Shown here: piece after piece, positions 63,804 through 64,000 of the stretch
How the letters are laid out: every line of letters begins with the position of its first letter
Numbering within the stretch: position 1 is the stretch's first letter
Origin: Ruminococcus sp.
Lineage (GTDB): Bacteria; Bacillota; Clostridia; Oscillospirales; Acutalibacteraceae
Length of the DNA stretch: 64,000 nt
Assembly: GCA_004558485.1 (NCBI GenBank)
Contig: SFCS01000002.1
Location: 25,864 to 89,863 of the forward strand
Direction: 5' to 3'
Translations under genes and position numbers: made by a program
The notes under the pieces: generated by a model
The model's input: only the letters and a program-made list of their open reading frames with translations
Told to the model about the DNA's origin: nothing
The model's database searches: none

Positions 63804-64000
63804 ATAGAGCAAAAGAGAACCCGAGGCACGCGGAGCGTGCCGGGCAACGCCAGCAGGCGCCGCCTCGTCGACGCCTGCTGCATATCGTGCGCGGCGATTT
63901 CCAAAATCACCGCTTACTCATTTCGCGGCGTCTCCTCTTCGCAAAAGGTCACGCTCCGTTCGCCTGCTCGGTTGTAAACGCCCTCGCGACGGCTCTCTGT
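63804..64000. other. Right-edge spacer with hairpin words
   Basis: No gene is supported. It holds CACGCGGAGCGTGCCGGG (63827-63844), an inverted copy of the 18-base word at 6217-6234, and a hairpin CAGCAGGCG-N12-CGCCTGCTG. Any larger feature runs beyond the window. Confidence 0.4.

Noticed and set aside
63584..63910. Minus-strand ORF at the right edge
   Set aside because: It is antisense to two clear tRNA genes and their terminator.

Overview
The window reads as a chromosomal segment of an anaerobic, potentially spore-forming member of the Clostridia, probably an Oscillospirales/Ruminococcaceae-type gut bacterium. The evidence is a Spo0A response regulator, Gram-positive AGGAGG-type ribosome binding sites, sigma-A promoters of the TTGACA-17-TATAAT type, a CIRCE element on htpG, a rubredoxin-rubrerythrin with a Fur-family regulator, an LtaS-like sulfatase, and GC-rich codon use. 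No plasmid, phage or intact transposase is visible. Some genes and junk stretches stand out as AT-rich (about 2.89-3.96 kb and 24.27-25.15 kb).

Layout. 0-6.4 kb (mostly minus strand): start of an amino-acid binding protein, a small membrane protein under a perfect consensus promoter, a YkuE-like phosphoesterase, a TauE exporter, a serine hydrolase next to a large palindrome and a gene remnant, a membrane-anchored transglutaminase-like protein, and a repeat-rich gap ending in tRNA-Tyr. 6.6-16.5 kb: tex, a lipoprotein, a flippase overlapping a TtcA-like PP-loop protein, HrcA-type htpG, and an LTA-synthase-like protein. 16.7-24 kb: a MacB-type ABC pair with a giant coiled coil, and a domain-inverted GH3 glycosidase. 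24-27.5 kb: tRNA-Thr with a broken tRNA-like copy, AT-rich material, a sugar isomerase, a LacI regulator and a relic of paired IS3-type ends. 27.5-39.6 kb: galactofuranose/glycan genes (GT2, glf), GH25 muramidase, spo0A, rsmD-coaD-coiled-coil protein, galM, a nucleotidyltransferase, galE, a TIM-barrel glycosidase-like protein, rubrerythrin and a Fur-family regulator. 39.7-44.4 kb: a secreted transglutaminase pair, the tRNA cluster Gly-Arg-His-Gln, a CE2-like esterase, a DeoR regulator and YgjV. 44.4-53.8 kb: an ABC importer behind a tyrosine-rich leader peptide and attenuator, an HD protein with a frameshift, the feoAAB iron operon behind four palindromic operators, and LysR/aminotransferase. 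54-63.5 kb: U32 peptidase-zapA, an M23 peptidase, tRNA-Gly, GNAT, then an apparent HPr-kinase-like/PqqD/SipW-type peptidase/VanZ/Wzz/BY-kinase/PHP-phosphatase operon. It ends with tRNA-Ile2 and tRNA-Trp.

Themes. Cell-surface construction recurs: flippase, LtaS-like protein, UDP-galactopyranose mutase with GalE/GalM and GT2, muramidase, M23 peptidase, transglutaminases, and capsule-type Wzz/kinase/phosphatase. Glycan degradation is represented by GH3, the CE2-like esterase and the sugar isomerase with its LacI regulator.

The most interesting regulatory finds are (i) a 19-residue leader peptide with six Tyr codons, sitting between a perfect sigma-A promoter and an intrinsic terminator ahead of a TrpX-like ABC importer; (ii) three helically phased copies plus one distal copy of a GTTAGC-N4-GCTAAC palindrome in front of feoAAB; and (iii) the coupling of a PqqD/HPr-kinase-like/SipW-type peptidase module to a polysaccharide chain-length/tyrosine-kinase module. 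All functions are assigned by reading motifs. No database search was run, and structures such as hairpins were paired by eye.
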